DNA from: Mucilaginibacter robiniae
GTDB lineage: Bacteria > Bacteroidota > Bacteroidia > Sphingobacteriales > Sphingobacteriaceae
NCBI RefSeq assembly: GCF_012849215.1
Contig: NZ_CP051682.1
Span: 1,922,001-1,986,000, forward strand
Direction: 5' to 3'
DNA length: 64,000 nt
The notes beneath the pieces are model-generated. The model was not told where the DNA came from. It searched no databases and saw only the letters and a list, made by a program, of their open reading frames with translations. The position numbers and the translations under genes are program-made. Shown here piece after piece: positions 24,969 through 34,345 of the stretch. The stretch's first letter is position 1; each line of letters opens with the position of its first letter.

Positions 24969-25271
24969 TTAAGCACTATAATCAAACACCAGTACCTTAT
25001 CCAGTGCATTTTTCAGCAAATCTGTAAAAGCTACATGTGATGGATGTACCAGATACGTCTGCCGTTCAGCTTCGGTATTAAAGGTAAGCACAAACCCATG
25101 TGTAAAACCATCATTCAGGTTTTCGGGGCTATTGTTTAATCCCCATTCCAGATCAACTATTTCTTGAATAGCGGATTGAAGGCTGATAAAAGCATCTTCT
25201 ATCTTTTTCACCTGTTCAGGTGTACAATCTTCTTTAAACTTTAATAAAACTATATGACGTATTTTTTTCAT
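24969..25271 (-). CDS. Dabb (stress-responsive A/B barrel) family protein
   Basis: A 100-residue protein from ATG 25271. The start MKKIRHIVLLKFKEDCTPEQVKKI and the ending HPSHVAFTDLLKNALDKVLVFDY are typical of the dimeric alpha-beta barrel Dabb family, with LEWGLNNSPENLNDGFTHGFVLTF in the middle. Such proteins are small cytoplasmic barrels found in stress responses and polyketide metabolism; most bacterial members have no known substrate. It is followed upstream (minus strand) by the prolyl oligopeptidase gene, whose stop is 72 bp away, so cotranscription is possible. Confidence 0.85.
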   Translation of the reverse strand: MKKIRHIVLLKFKEDCTPEQVKKIEDAFISLQSAIQEIVDLEWGLNNSPENLNDGFTHGFVLTFNTEAERQTYLVHPSHVAFTDLLKNALDKVLVFDYSA

Positions 25272-25343
25272 CGTAAACAATCTTTAAGTTTTCAAATCCT
25301 GCTATCAGGATGTTAGTAATCCTCTATATCTCCCCATAACACT

Positions 25344-27467
25344 TTATGGCTTCCACTCCAAACCCATGTTGGCAAACATAAACGCCCATTTATCAGTCTC
25401 CTGACCAATAATCTGAGCGGTAGAACGGCCGGCACCATGCCCGGCATTGGTTTCGATACGGATGAGAGTGGGGTTAGGGCCTTGCTGGTATTCCTGCAAA
25501 CGAGCGGCAAACTTAAAGGAGTGTGCCGGCACTACCCGGTCATCATGATCGGCTGTGGTAACCAGCGTAGCCGGGTAACTGGCTGGTTTCAGGGCATGGT
25601 ATGGCGAGTAATGGTACAGATAGGCAAACATTTCAGGACTATCTTGCGCCGTGCCATAATCATAAGCCCAGCCTGCACCGGCCGTAAACTGATTATAGCG
25701 CAGCATATCCAGCACACCTACCGCCGGAAAAGCCACTTTACATAAATCAGGCTGCTGGGTAATGGTAGCTCCTACCAGCAAGCCACCGTTCGAGCCACCG
25801 GCAATAGCCAGATATTCCTTTATGGTGTATTTATGCTTAATCAAATATTCGGCAGCGGCAATAAAGTCATCAAATACATTTTGTTTGCGCAGCTTGGTAC
25901 CGGCCTTGTGCCAGGTTTCACCGTACTCGCCCCCACCCCGCAGATTAGCTACGGCGTAAATACCACCTTGTTCCAACAAGATGATATTGGACGTACTGAA
26001 AGCGGGTGTCAGGCTTACGCCAAAGCCCCCATAGGCATATAACAGCGTTGGGTTATGGCCGTTCAGTACCGTACCTTTTTTGTAGGTGATAATCATAGGG
26101 ATGGTCTTACCATCTTTAGAGCTGTAAAAAACCTGGTGCGATTCATACAAATCAGGGTTGAACTGCACGCCCGACTTTTTGTAAACTACCGAATGCCCCG
26201 TAGCTACATCGTACTTAAAAATAGTAGGCGGATAGATGTACGAGGTAAACGTATAATATAATTCCTTTTCTTCCTTTTTACTGCTAAAGCCCGAAGCTGT
26301 CCCTACACCTGGCAGCTCAACGGTATGCTCCAAGCGGCCATCCATATCGTACTGTTGCACAAACGACGTGGCATCTTTCAGGTACTGGGCAAACAGCTTG
26401 CCGCCGCCGGTAGATACCTCCAGCACATTATGCGTCTGCGAAATCAGGTCGTGCCAGTGGGATGGACTGGCATTATCCGCATCTACCGTAATTAGCTTAT
26501 AATTGGGCGCATATAAATTGGTATGAATGTACAGTTTGCTGCCTACATTATCTACCACCTCATGCACGTTATCCATGTTATTTACCACATTGATAATAGC
26601 ACTACCAGGCTTGCTTAAATCTTGTATATATAATTCATTGCCGGTGGTCGAGTTGGCAGCCGTAATTACCAGGTAACGTTCATCTTCGGTTAAGTAACCG
26701 CCTACGTACCGGCGCGGTGTTTGTTCGCCACCAAAAATAAGCTGATCTTGGCTTTGCGGCGTGCCCAGTTTATGATAGTACAATTTGTGGTACTGTGTAA
26801 GTCCTGATAGCTGACTGCCCTCTTTAGGCTTATCATAACTGCTGTAATAAAAACCTTCGTTGCCTTTCCAGGCCAAGCCCGAAAATTTCACATCCAGCAG
26901 CGTATCTCCTACTGTAGCTTTATCGGCAGCACGCATTACCACCACCTTTGTCCAGTCGGAACCACCTTCCGATAATTGGTAAGCCGCTAAGCTGCCGTCT
27001 TTGGTAAAAGCAATTTGTGATAATGAGGTGGTACCCTCTTTCGAGAATTTATTGGGGTCTAAAAATATTTCGGGCAAGCCACCTTCCAGTTGCCGGTACA
27101 ATACCGATTGGCTTTGCAGCCCGTCGTTTTTATAGAAGTAGGTATAGCTGCCCCGCTTAAACGGAGCGCTGTATTTTTCATAGTTCCACAAGGTTTCCAG
27201 CCGTTTGCGGATGGCTTCGCGGTAAGGAATTTGCGACAAGTAGCCTTGTGTTACCTTATTTTCTTCTACCACCCAAGCCTTGGTATCAGCCGCTTGGTCG
27301 TCTTCCAACCAGCGATATGGGTCGGGTACGGTGGTATCGAAATAAGTATCGGTTACGTTGCCTTTTTTAGTTTGCGGATAGGGAGCGGGTTTGATATTCA
27401 TAAGTTGTGCATAGCTGGGGCCGCAAATGATAGCAGCCAGTGCTAATAAACAGCCGGTTTTCTGCAT
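25344..27467 (-). CDS. Prolyl oligopeptidase family serine peptidase (S9A)
   Basis: A 707-residue protein with a signal peptide or short membrane segment (MQKTGCLLALAAIICGPSYAQ). A seven-bladed propeller domain covers roughly residues 80-430 and an alpha/beta hydrolase domain roughly 450-705. The catalytic Ser559 is in GGSNGG, the Asp in ADHDDRVVP (about 642) and His677 in NAGHG. The family cleaves after proline in peptides shorter than about 30 residues. The size and domain order are those of bacterial prolyl oligopeptidases, and the signal peptide suggests a periplasmic form. Confidence 0.95.
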   Translation of the reverse strand: MQKTGCLLALAAIICGPSYAQLMNIKPAPYPQTKKGNVTDTYFDTTVPDPYRWLEDDQAADTKAWVVEENKVTQGYLSQIPYREAIRKRLETLWNYEKYSAPFKRGSYTYFYKNDGLQSQSVLYRQLEGGLPEIFLDPNKFSKEGTTSLSQIAFTKDGSLAAYQLSEGGSDWTKVVVMRAADKATVGDTLLDVKFSGLAWKGNEGFYYSSYDKPKEGSQLSGLTQYHKLYYHKLGTPQSQDQLIFGGEQTPRRYVGGYLTEDERYLVITAANSTTGNELYIQDLSKPGSAIINVVNNMDNVHEVVDNVGSKLYIHTNLYAPNYKLITVDADNASPSHWHDLISQTHNVLEVSTGGGKLFAQYLKDATSFVQQYDMDGRLEHTVELPGVGTASGFSSKKEEKELYYTFTSYIYPPTIFKYDVATGHSVVYKKSGVQFNPDLYESHQVFYSSKDGKTIPMIITYKKGTVLNGHNPTLLYAYGGFGVSLTPAFSTSNIILLEQGGIYAVANLRGGGEYGETWHKAGTKLRKQNVFDDFIAAAEYLIKHKYTIKEYLAIAGGSNGGLLVGATITQQPDLCKVAFPAVGVLDMLRYNQFTAGAGWAYDYGTAQDSPEMFAYLYHYSPYHALKPASYPATLVTTADHDDRVVPAHSFKFAARLQEYQQGPNPTLIRIETNAGHGAGRSTAQIIGQETDKWAFMFANMGLEWKP

Positions 27468-27629
27468 TGTGTCAGGATAAATTACAACTGGTTAAAACGC
27501 AAGAAGATACGAATTTAGTATAAGAGTAGATTTGGGGTGATGATTAACTGCTTTTTTATACTGTACTTTAAAATCCACGTGGAATTATTAATAATACTCG
27601 CCTTTATCTATTGTTAATGCAAGCATAAT

Positions 27630-27660
27630 TTTTAATAAACAAACTGAAAGAATAATTTTG
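27630..27660 (+). promoter_or_regulatory. Promoter of the transglutaminase-like gene
   Basis: TAATTTTG (27653-27660) matches TAnnTTTG, and TTTT (27630-27633) matches three of four -33 bases at exactly 19 nt spacing. The predicted leader is about 45 nt. Confidence 0.6.
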
Positions 27661-27708
27661 TAAAATTTTGGACGACTTAAAGTATATTTTATATATTAAA
27701 AGCCTATT

Positions 27709-30291
27709 ATGCAAACCAAACCATTCTTCTTATCACTTATATTTTTAGTTCTGCTACAAGTTTCTTTTTGCTGCTCTAATATCACTGCTGCTGAGCCCAT
27801 TGTGCATGTATCACCCAAACCAGCTTGGTTAACTACCTACAAAGATTATCAGCAAAAAATACCACTACGAGATGTAGGAAATGGCTACTTTTTTCAGCTC
27901 ATAGAAGAGCAGATTCAAATAGAAAAACAAGCTGATTACCGGCATAGTATTCGCGAAATTGTTTCAGAAGCAGGTATTCAGAATGGCTCTGAAATCTCTA
28001 TCAACTTTGACCCTACTTATGAAAGACTAGACTTTCATGAAATCACCGTTTGGCGTAATAATAAACCCGAAAATCGTTTAAATGCAGGAGCTTTCAAAAT
28101 CATTGCTAACGAAAAGGAACTATCTAAATTTATTTACCAAGGTAGTTATTCAGCTTACTGCATATTAGATGATATAAGGAAAGGCGATCGAATAGAGTAC
28201 TCATATACTATAACTGGCAGAAATCCTATTTTTAACAACAAGTTTGCTAAAGAGATTTACTTTCAAAGCACACAACCTATTGCTCATCAATACAAGTGTA
28301 TAATAGCATCTTCTAATAGAAAGCTAAATTTCAAATCTTTTAACTTGGTCCCTAAAGCTATTGTATCAGATATAAACGGCTTAAAAACATATACATGGGA
28401 GAGCTTTCAGGTGTCGGCAGCTCAGGACTATGATAATGAGCCGGGTTGGTATAATCCATTTGGATACATTCAAATAAGTGATTATAGTAGTTGGAAGGAA
28501 GTAACAGACTGGGCTTTAAAAATTAACCCGATTTCAAAAACCTTCAATAAGAAACTAGCCTTGCAAATAGCAGAGTTAAAAGTCAAGTCGGGTAATGATA
28601 AAGAAAAGTATTTCAGGAATGCTGTTAGAATGGTTCAGGATGAGGTAAGATATATGGGTATCGAAATGGGACAGTATTCCCATTTAGCTAACACCCCCGA
28701 TAAAGTTTATAGCCAGCGCTATGGCGATTGTAAAGATAAATCTCTGCTGCTGGCTTCTATCTTAAACGCTGGTGGTATAAACTCACAAATTGTTCTGGTT
28801 AATTCAAGTATCAAATCTAAAATTGATGAATTTATTCCTTCACCTAATGCTTTTGACCATGTAATAGTTGTAGCTACTGTAAACAATAAACAGGTTTGGG
28901 CTGATGCAACAATGGCTTACCAAAGAGGCACTGGTACTAATCTTTATTTCCCTAATTATGGAAAAGGATTAATTGTAAAAGATGGCAATAGTAACTTAAC
29001 AACTATTCCGCTTACTAAAACTGGTAAAGTAATTTGTAAAGAACGATATACTGTGCCTAATGAAAAGGCTAAAGTTACACTAGAAGTAAGGACAACTTAT
29101 ACGCTAAATGAAGCAGATAAAATAAGGGACAAATTAGCCTCAAGCAGCATGGCTGAAACTGAAAAGAACTATTTGGATTATTATGTGAAAATTTATCCTA
29201 AAATAGAATCAAAGGACTCTATCACCGTCATAGATGATGAAGAAAAAAATCAGCTAACAACGATTGAACACTACTTGATAACTGACTTTTTTAAACAAGA
29301 CACTACTACAGGAAAATATACTGTATCTTTTTATGCAAATTATATAAATGCACAATTGCCCTCTATACCCAATAATGCTAAAACACCGATAGCTTTAAAC
29401 TATCCATGCGATATTGATTATACCATAAGCGTAGTTTTACCATACGGTTGGAATGTAGATCCATCACATTACAGTATTAAAAAAGATGCTTATGCCTTAG
29501 AAACTTTTTCTCGAGCAGAAAGTGACACACTTTCTTTAAGCTATAATTATAATGCGTTTAAAGATTTTATACCTGTCAACCAACTAGCTGAATACAGATC
29601 CGATATAAAGCATATTACTGATGATGAACTTTCTTACACCTTTGATTTTAATCCTAATACATCAGAATTACCTTTCCGTTTAAACTACTGGATGCTAATT
29701 ACCGTAATTGCAGTTGTTGCAACTGCAATCTTTATAGCTGTTCGGGTATATAGAACTGAAACGGAAGGTATAGTTTTTGCCCCAGGTGCAGGATTTATGC
29801 CGATAGGTGGCTGGCTAATCTGGGTTGCTATAAGTTTGGCTTTAACACCCTTATCTATATCAGTCTCATTGATAACAAACGATTATTTTAACTTAAATAA
29901 GTGGAACTTACACGAACTAACCAAAGAAGATTTCAGTTACAAAGCTTTATTTATTTTTGAAATATTAGGCAATGTGTTACTTATTTGCTATGCCACTTTT
30001 TGCTTTATACTGCTACTTAAGAGACGCGATATCCTTCCTAAACTAATTATCGGACTTTACATCTTCGCTGTTGTATTTTTTATTATAGACTGTAGTATGG
30101 CCATCGAAGTTAATGGTACCAACAGCGATCAAGCTGTCAGTACTATATTCCGATCAGCTATTGTTGCAGCAATATGGATACCCTATTTTAAAAAATCAGT
30201 GAGAGTAGAGCAAACATTTATTGTACCATACCCAGCTAATAATTATCGGTATGAAGAGAAAGCCAGCATGAAAATAGAGCAGAATATATGA
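27709..30291 (+). CDS. DUF3857 / transglutaminase-like / DUF2569 membrane protein
   Basis: An 860-residue protein. It has a signal peptide (residues 1-28) and a DUF3857 beta domain (about 50-220). The transglutaminase-like domain has an intact triad: Cys341 in YGDCKDKS, His384 in FDHV and Asp399 in WADAT. A further beta region follows, and then a C-terminal membrane part from about residue 660, with a first helix (WMLITVIAVVATAIF) and a DUF2569-like four-helix unit (GGWLIWVAISLALTPLSISV). DUF3857-transglutaminase proteins are common exported Bacteroidota proteins of unknown role. Addition of the DUF2569 unit is less usual. It could cross-link or hydrolyse peptides at the membrane surface. Confidence 0.87.
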   Translation: MQTKPFFLSLIFLVLLQVSFCCSNITAAEPIVHVSPKPAWLTTYKDYQQKIPLRDVGNGYFFQLIEEQIQIEKQADYRHSIREIVSEAGIQNGSEISINFDPTYERLDFHEITVWRNNKPENRLNAGAFKIIANEKELSKFIYQGSYSAYCILDDIRKGDRIEYSYTITGRNPIFNNKFAKEIYFQSTQPIAHQYKCIIASSNRKLNFKSFNLVPKAIVSDINGLKTYTWESFQVSAAQDYDNEPGWYNPFGYIQISDYSSWKEVTDWALKINPISKTFNKKLALQIAELKVKSGNDKEKYFRNAVRMVQDEVRYMGIEMGQYSHLANTPDKVYSQRYGDCKDKSLLLASILNAGGINSQIVLVNSSIKSKIDEFIPSPNAFDHVIVVATVNNKQVWADATMAYQRGTGTNLYFPNYGKGLIVKDGNSNLTTIPLTKTGKVICKERYTVPNEKAKVTLEVRTTYTLNEADKIRDKLASSSMAETEKNYLDYYVKIYPKIESKDSITVIDDEEKNQLTTIEHYLITDFFKQDTTTGKYTVSFYANYINAQLPSIPNNAKTPIALNYPCDIDYTISVVLPYGWNVDPSHYSIKKDAYALETFSRAESDTLSLSYNYNAFKDFIPVNQLAEYRSDIKHITDDELSYTFDFNPNTSELPFRLNYWMLITVIAVVATAIFIAVRVYRTETEGIVFAPGAGFMPIGGWLIWVAISLALTPLSISVSLITNDYFNLNKWNLHELTKEDFSYKALFIFEILGNVLLICYATFCFILLLKRRDILPKLIIGLYIFAVVFFIIDCSMAIEVNGTNSDQAVSTIFRSAIVAAIWIPYFKKSVRVEQTFIVPYPANNYRYEEKASMKIEQNI

Positions 30292-30480
30292 AATAGCAAG
30301 CACAACTAGCTCTATTTTCTACCCCTACACACTTGCGAAAGTATAAAAACAGACTACCAGGCTGATGCTCACCATAACATCGATTTTATGGGTTTGAGGC
30401 ATTTTAAGTAGCTCCTAAGTTCTTTTTGCTATAAAGCCACACAAGCTTTTTACAACTCCATTTACTCTCTTTCAAATAGA

Positions 30481-30505
30481 AAAGCCCGCTGACTAGGCGG
30501 GCTTT
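30481..30505. terminator. Hairpin in a 447-bp gene-free stretch
   Basis: AAAGCCCGC and GCGGGCTTT form a 9-bp stem. The region 30292-30738 otherwise shows no gene, repeat or RNA that can be supported. The sequence after the hairpin (TCTAAACTACAACTACGAAACTG) is A-rich and could be the leader of a lost gene. Confidence 0.6.
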
Positions 30506-30738
30506 CTAAACTACAACTACGAAACTGTAAAAACTATAAAACTCTACATCTAACTGGGTATGTATACGGTAGTTATATAGCTTTAGATACATTATATTTC
30601 ATAAAAGTTAAATAAAAATGTCATCTTTTAATCCTAGTTAAACATCATGCAAACCCTTGTATCATTCGGCTGTAGTTTATTTGTCTTTAACTGTGTGATG
30701 CAGGGTAAAGAATATTACTTTCAATAATTAACGAACTA

Positions 30739-31725
30739 ATGAAATACAGGATTTTAGGAAATACTGGCGTGCAGCTATCAGCCATCGGCTTGGGTTGTAT
30801 GAGCATGAGCCATGCTTATGGCGTACCAAACGATGAGGAATCTATCGCGACCCTACACCGGGCGCTAGATTTAGGCATCAACTTTTGGGATACGGCCGAT
30901 GTATATGGGCAAGGTAAAAATGAGGAACTGATCTCGAAGGTGCTGGTACCCAACCGTGATAAAATATTTATTGCTACCAAGTTTGGCTTTACGGGTGGCG
31001 CTAACGGTACGGGTATGGTGTTTAACGGATCGCCGGCTTACATGAAAACCGCAGTAGAAGCCAGCTTAAAACGTTTGGGTACGGATGTGATTGACCTGTA
31101 CTACGCTCACCGTATTGACCCCAATGTACCGGTAGAAGAAATGGTAGGTGCCATGGCTCAACTGGTTACCGAGGGCAAAGTACGTTTTCTGGGCCTTTCC
31201 GAAGCTTCAGCTAATTCTATCAAAAAAGCACATGCGGTACATCCTATCAGCGCGCTACAAAGTGAGTATTCGCTGCTCACCCGCGATCCTGAAAATGATG
31301 TTTTGCCGCTCTGCAAAGAGTTAGGCATCAGCTTCGTGCCGTTTAGTCCGCTGGCACGTGGCTTGGTTACCAATACTTTAAACCTGAACAGTTTACCTGA
31401 AGGTGATTTCCGGAAAAGTCTGCCCCGTTACCAGGAGGCACATCAGGAAAACAACAACCAACTGGCTGCCGGCTTTGCCGAACTGGCACAACAAAAAGGT
31501 TGCACACCATCACAACTGGCTTTAGCCTGGGTATTGGCACAAGGCGAACACATTATCCCGATTCCGGGCACCAAAAGGCGTAAATACCTGGAAGAAAACG
31601 CCGGCAGTGTAGACGTTACCCTATCAGACAACGATTTCAAACAGATTGAAGATTTACTGGCCAAATACCCCGACACTGGCGACCGTTACAGCGCCAGCAA
31701 CTGGGCACTGGTAGATAAAAGCTAA
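30739..31725 (+). CDS. Aldo/keto reductase
   Basis: A 328-residue (alpha/beta)8 barrel protein. The catalytic Asp51 and Tyr56 are in WDTADVYG, Lys81 in ATKFGF, and the histidine in YYAHRID. The C-terminal NADPH-binding segment reads [18 protein letters not shown]. The similarity is to the YakC/Tas-like AKR13 group that reduces aldehydes and ketones with NADPH in the cytoplasm. The physiological substrate is not evident. It stands alone between intergenic spaces on both sides. Confidence 0.93.
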   Translation: MKYRILGNTGVQLSAIGLGCMSMSHAYGVPNDEESIATLHRALDLGINFWDTADVYGQGKNEELISKVLVPNRDKIFIATKFGFTGGANGTGMVFNGSPAYMKTAVEASLKRLGTDVIDLYYAHRIDPNVPVEEMVGAMAQLVTEGKVRFLGLSEASANSIKKAHAVHPISALQSEYSLLTRDPENDVLPLCKELGISFVPFSPLARGLVTNTLNLNSLPEGDFRKSLPRYQEAHQENNNQLAAGFAELAQQKGCTPSQLALAWVLAQGEHIIPIPGTKRRKYLEENAGSVDVTLSDNDFKQIEDLLAKYPDTGDRYSASNWALVDKS

Positions 31726-31857
31726 CCCGGGCTTCTAAACTAACGGTTATCTGACTCTCCTCTGCATTAAGCCCATATATAGTATGGGTTGGTGCAGCGG
31801 AGAGTTCATTCAGGTTGGGCAACCTCTTCCCTCTTATTGCTATTTAGCCTTTTTTGC

Positions 31858-31888
31858 TTTTACCCTTCGGTTCAAAAACTTACTTTTG
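31858..31888 (+). promoter_or_regulatory. Promoter of the LpxH-like gene
   Basis: TACTTTTG (31881-31888) is a full -7 consensus, and TTTT (31858-31861) matches three of four -33 bases at exactly 19 nt. The ATG at 31896 lies only 7 bp after the box, so the mRNA leader would be a few nucleotides at most. Confidence 0.6.
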
Positions 31889-31895
31889 AACACAG

Positions 31896-32654
31896 ATGGT
31901 TACCCGTAACAAAATTTATTTTGCTTCTGATATTCACTTGGGTGCTTTAGGCCATGCCTCCAGTCGTGTGCGTGAAGACCGCTTTGTACGCTGGCTCGGT
32001 AGCATTAAGCACGATGCTGCCGAACTGTTTTTGATGGGGGATGTATTTGAGTTCTGGTTCGAGTATAAAACCGTAGTACCTAAAGGTTACATCCGCTTTC
32101 TGGGTAAACTGGCCGAACTGGTGGATGCCGGTATTAAACTGTACCTGTTTAAGGGTAACCATGATATGTGGATGTTCGATTACTTTGTTAATGAACTAAA
32201 TGCCACTATTATTAGTGATGAGCTGATATTGGAACGGCAAGGCAAAAAACTGTACCTGCACCACGGCGATGGTTTAGGCCCCGGCGATACCAAATACAAG
32301 TTTTTGAAAAAGATTTTCAGAAGCCGGTTTTGCCAGTGGTTGTTTGAGCGCATACACCCTAACTTGGGTATAGGCATAGCCAACAACTGGTCGCAGCATA
32401 GCCGGGTAACTAATGCAACCGGCCGCGAGCGCAAGCTGTTTGAAAACGAATGGTTGGTGAGCTTTGCCCGTGAAACTCTGAAAACTACTCATTACGATTA
32501 TTTTGTTTTCGGGCATCGGCACATCCCCATGATGGTTCCGCTGAGTGATAGCAGCAGCTATGTAAACCTGGGCGAATGGATCTTCAGCAACTCTTATGCA
32601 ATCATGGAAAACGGACAGATACAATTGCTGTACTTTGAGCCACCTACTGCCTGA
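31896..32654 (+). CDS. lpxH: UDP-2,3-diacylglucosamine diphosphatase family protein
   Basis: A 252-residue calcineurin-like phosphoesterase with all five metal motifs: SDIHLG (Asp12, His14), MGDVFEFWF (Asp49), KGNHDMW (Asn88, His89), LHHGDG (His123) and FGHRHIP near the C-terminus. LpxH hydrolyses UDP-2,3-diacylglucosamine to lipid X in lipid A synthesis on the inner membrane surface. A hydrophobic and basic stretch (KFLKKIFRSRFCQWLFERI) fits the helical cap that docks to the membrane. The symbol is given by family; LpxG-like variants cannot be excluded. Confidence 0.85.
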   Translation: MVTRNKIYFASDIHLGALGHASSRVREDRFVRWLGSIKHDAAELFLMGDVFEFWFEYKTVVPKGYIRFLGKLAELVDAGIKLYLFKGNHDMWMFDYFVNELNATIISDELILERQGKKLYLHHGDGLGPGDTKYKFLKKIFRSRFCQWLFERIHPNLGIGIANNWSQHSRVTNATGRERKLFENEWLVSFARETLKTTHYDYFVFGHRHIPMMVPLSDSSSYVNLGEWIFSNSYAIMENGQIQLLYFEPPTA

Positions 32655-32882
32655 TGTTTTTACTTTAAGCTTACCTGTTTACGCTATCTGCCTAAGAGTG
32701 AATGTGCTGAAATTTACGTACTTTTGTATGTTTTTGCACTGCCCCAACCCACCTAAACCTGATTGCAACGGAAAGCTTTTTTGCTAAGGGCCAGGTGTGC
32801 TGGGCAAAAAACTTGCAGTGTAAAGCGGGACTATGGGTGCCACACGCACTAGGATTGATTTTCAAGAGAGAAAAAAAGAACT

Positions 32883-33956
32883 ATGTTAGATAAGTTAGAA
32901 GCGATTTTTGATCGCTGGAAAGCTGTTGAAACCGAGCTGAGCAGTCCGGATGCGATGGCCGATATGAAACGTTTTGCTCAACTGAGCAAAGAGTACAAAG
33001 ATTTAACGCTTATTGCAGAAGAGTATCATGTGTACAAAAACATATTGAGTAACATTGATACCAACCGCGAAATACTGGCTACCGAGAAAGATGAAGAATT
33101 TCGTGAGATGGCCAAACTAGAGCTGGATGGCTTGCTGGAACAACAAGAAGCCAAAGAAGAGCAGATTCGCCTGATGCTGATTCCGAAAGATCCGGAAGAT
33201 GCCAAACACGCCATTGTAGAAATCCGTGGTGGTACTGGTGGCGACGAAGCAGCCCTATTTGCCGGCGATATATACCGCATGTACATGCGCTATTGCGAAA
33301 AGAACGGCTGGCGTACCGAGCTGGTAGATTATACCGAAGGCACATCCGGCGGCTACAAAGAGGTCGTGTTCAATATTCTGGCCGATGATGCTTATGGTAC
33401 CTTCAAATATGAATCAGGCGTACACCGCGTACAGCGCGTACCCGATACCGAAACTCAGGGCCGTGTGCATACCTCAGCAGCTTCTGTAGTGGTACTGCCC
33501 GAAGCAGATGAGTTTGATATTGAAGTACACGCCAACGATATTCGTAAAGATTTATTCTGTGCATCTGGTCCGGGTGGTCAGTCGGTAAACACCACCTATT
33601 CGGCTGTGCGTTTAACCCACATCCCGACCGGTATTGTAGCCCAGTGCCAGGATGAAAAATCGCAATTAAAAAATTACGACAAGGCTTTACAAGTACTTCG
33701 CTCCCGTATTTACGAGATGGAATTACAAAAACGGAACGAAGAAACCGCCAAAAAACGTAAGACTATGGTATCTACCGGCGACCGTTCAGCTAAAGTACGT
33801 ACCTACAACTATCCGCAAGGTCGAGTTACCGAACACCGCATTGGTTTAACGGTCTATAACCTACCAGGCGTTATGAATGGTGATTTACAGGAGATTATGG
33901 AGTCCCTGCAATTTGCAGAGAATGCGGAGAAATTAAAAGAGGGAACCGTAGCTTAA
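32883..33956 (+). CDS. prfA: Peptide chain release factor 1
   Basis: A 357-residue class I release factor of normal length. The catalytic GGQ is at residues 231-233 in GPGGQSVNTT. The stop-codon recognition loop has the RF1-type P-x-T tripeptide (Pro187-Asp-Thr189, in VQRVPDTE) instead of the RF2 S-P-F. RF1 reads UAA and UAG and releases the peptide from the ribosome. It lies directly upstream of the tRNA-Asp gene, and its stop codon is 18 bp before the tRNA promoter -33 element. Confidence 0.97.
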   Translation: MLDKLEAIFDRWKAVETELSSPDAMADMKRFAQLSKEYKDLTLIAEEYHVYKNILSNIDTNREILATEKDEEFREMAKLELDGLLEQQEAKEEQIRLMLIPKDPEDAKHAIVEIRGGTGGDEAALFAGDIYRMYMRYCEKNGWRTELVDYTEGTSGGYKEVVFNILADDAYGTFKYESGVHRVQRVPDTETQGRVHTSAASVVVLPEADEFDIEVHANDIRKDLFCASGPGGQSVNTTYSAVRLTHIPTGIVAQCQDEKSQLKNYDKALQVLRSRIYEMELQKRNEETAKKRKTMVSTGDRSAKVRTYNYPQGRVTEHRIGLTVYNLPGVMNGDLQEIMESLQFAENAEKLKEGTVA

Positions 33957-33974
33957 ACTTTTTTTTAAAAAAAT

Positions 33975-34005
33975 TTTGGAGGTCTGAACTTCCTTTTTAT
34001 ATTTG
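33975..34005 (+). promoter_or_regulatory. Textbook Bacteroidota promoter of tRNA-Asp
   Basis: TTTG (33975-33978), a spacer of exactly 19 nt, and TATATTTG (33998-34005) match the consensus TTTG-N19-TAnnTTTG with no mismatch. The tRNA begins 15 bp downstream, so transcription starts a few bases before the mature 5' end. Confidence 0.85.
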
Positions 34006-34019
34006 CACACCGAAACGGA

Positions 34020-34096
34020 GGAGTGGTAGTTCAGCTGGTTAGAATACATGCCTGTCACGCATGGGGTCGCGGGTTCGAGTCCCGTCCATTCCGCCA
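34020..34096 (+). tRNA. tRNA-Asp (GUC anticodon)
   Basis: A 77-nt class I tRNA with encoded CCA. The acceptor stem GGAGTGG/CCATTCC has one G-U pair. The D arm has AGCTGGTTAGA. The anticodon loop CTGTCAC reads GTC, and the stem is ATGCC/CGCAT with a wobble. The T arm is CGGG-TTCGAGT-CCCG. The ICE integrase gene starts 250 bp downstream on the same strand and base composition changes beyond it, so the 3' end of this gene is the probable integration target. Confidence 0.97.
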
Positions 34097-34116
34097 AATA
34101 TGTTATCAAAAACAGC

Positions 34117-34152
34117 AAAAAGGCCTTAAATCGTTGATTTAAGGCCTTTTTT
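34117..34152. terminator. Rho-independent terminator after tRNA-Asp
   Basis: AAAAAGGCCTTAAA and TTTAAGGCCTTTTT form a 14-bp hairpin with a 7-nt loop, 20 bp after the tRNA. Whether it is chromosomal or belongs to the ICE depends on where the crossover lies. Confidence 0.9.
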
Positions 34153-34206
34153 GTTTCTCTACTCTACTAAAACTCGCATTTAAACTCATAATTCTATTGC
34201 GTCATT

Positions 34207-34243
34207 CATTGCGTCATTTTAAAACCCCAAAATAGACGCAATG
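34207..34243. repeat. Inverted repeat in the presumed attachment region
   Basis: CATTGCGTC (34207-34215) and GACGCAATG (34235-34243) are perfect inverted 9-bp arms, with an inner TTTT/AAAA around CCCC. A further direct copy of ATTGCGTCATT overlaps at 34197-34207. The set lies 100-150 bp upstream of the integrase start, where tyrosine recombinase arm sites or excisionase sites would be expected. Confidence 0.5.
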
Positions 34244-34345
34244 AAAACCACGTAAATAGTTGATTATGAGCCTGTCCAGCGCGTGGACATCTTGTGTAAA
34301 TGATGGTCTAAACCGACATTTGTTTTACCTTTTAAATGTTAGTTT

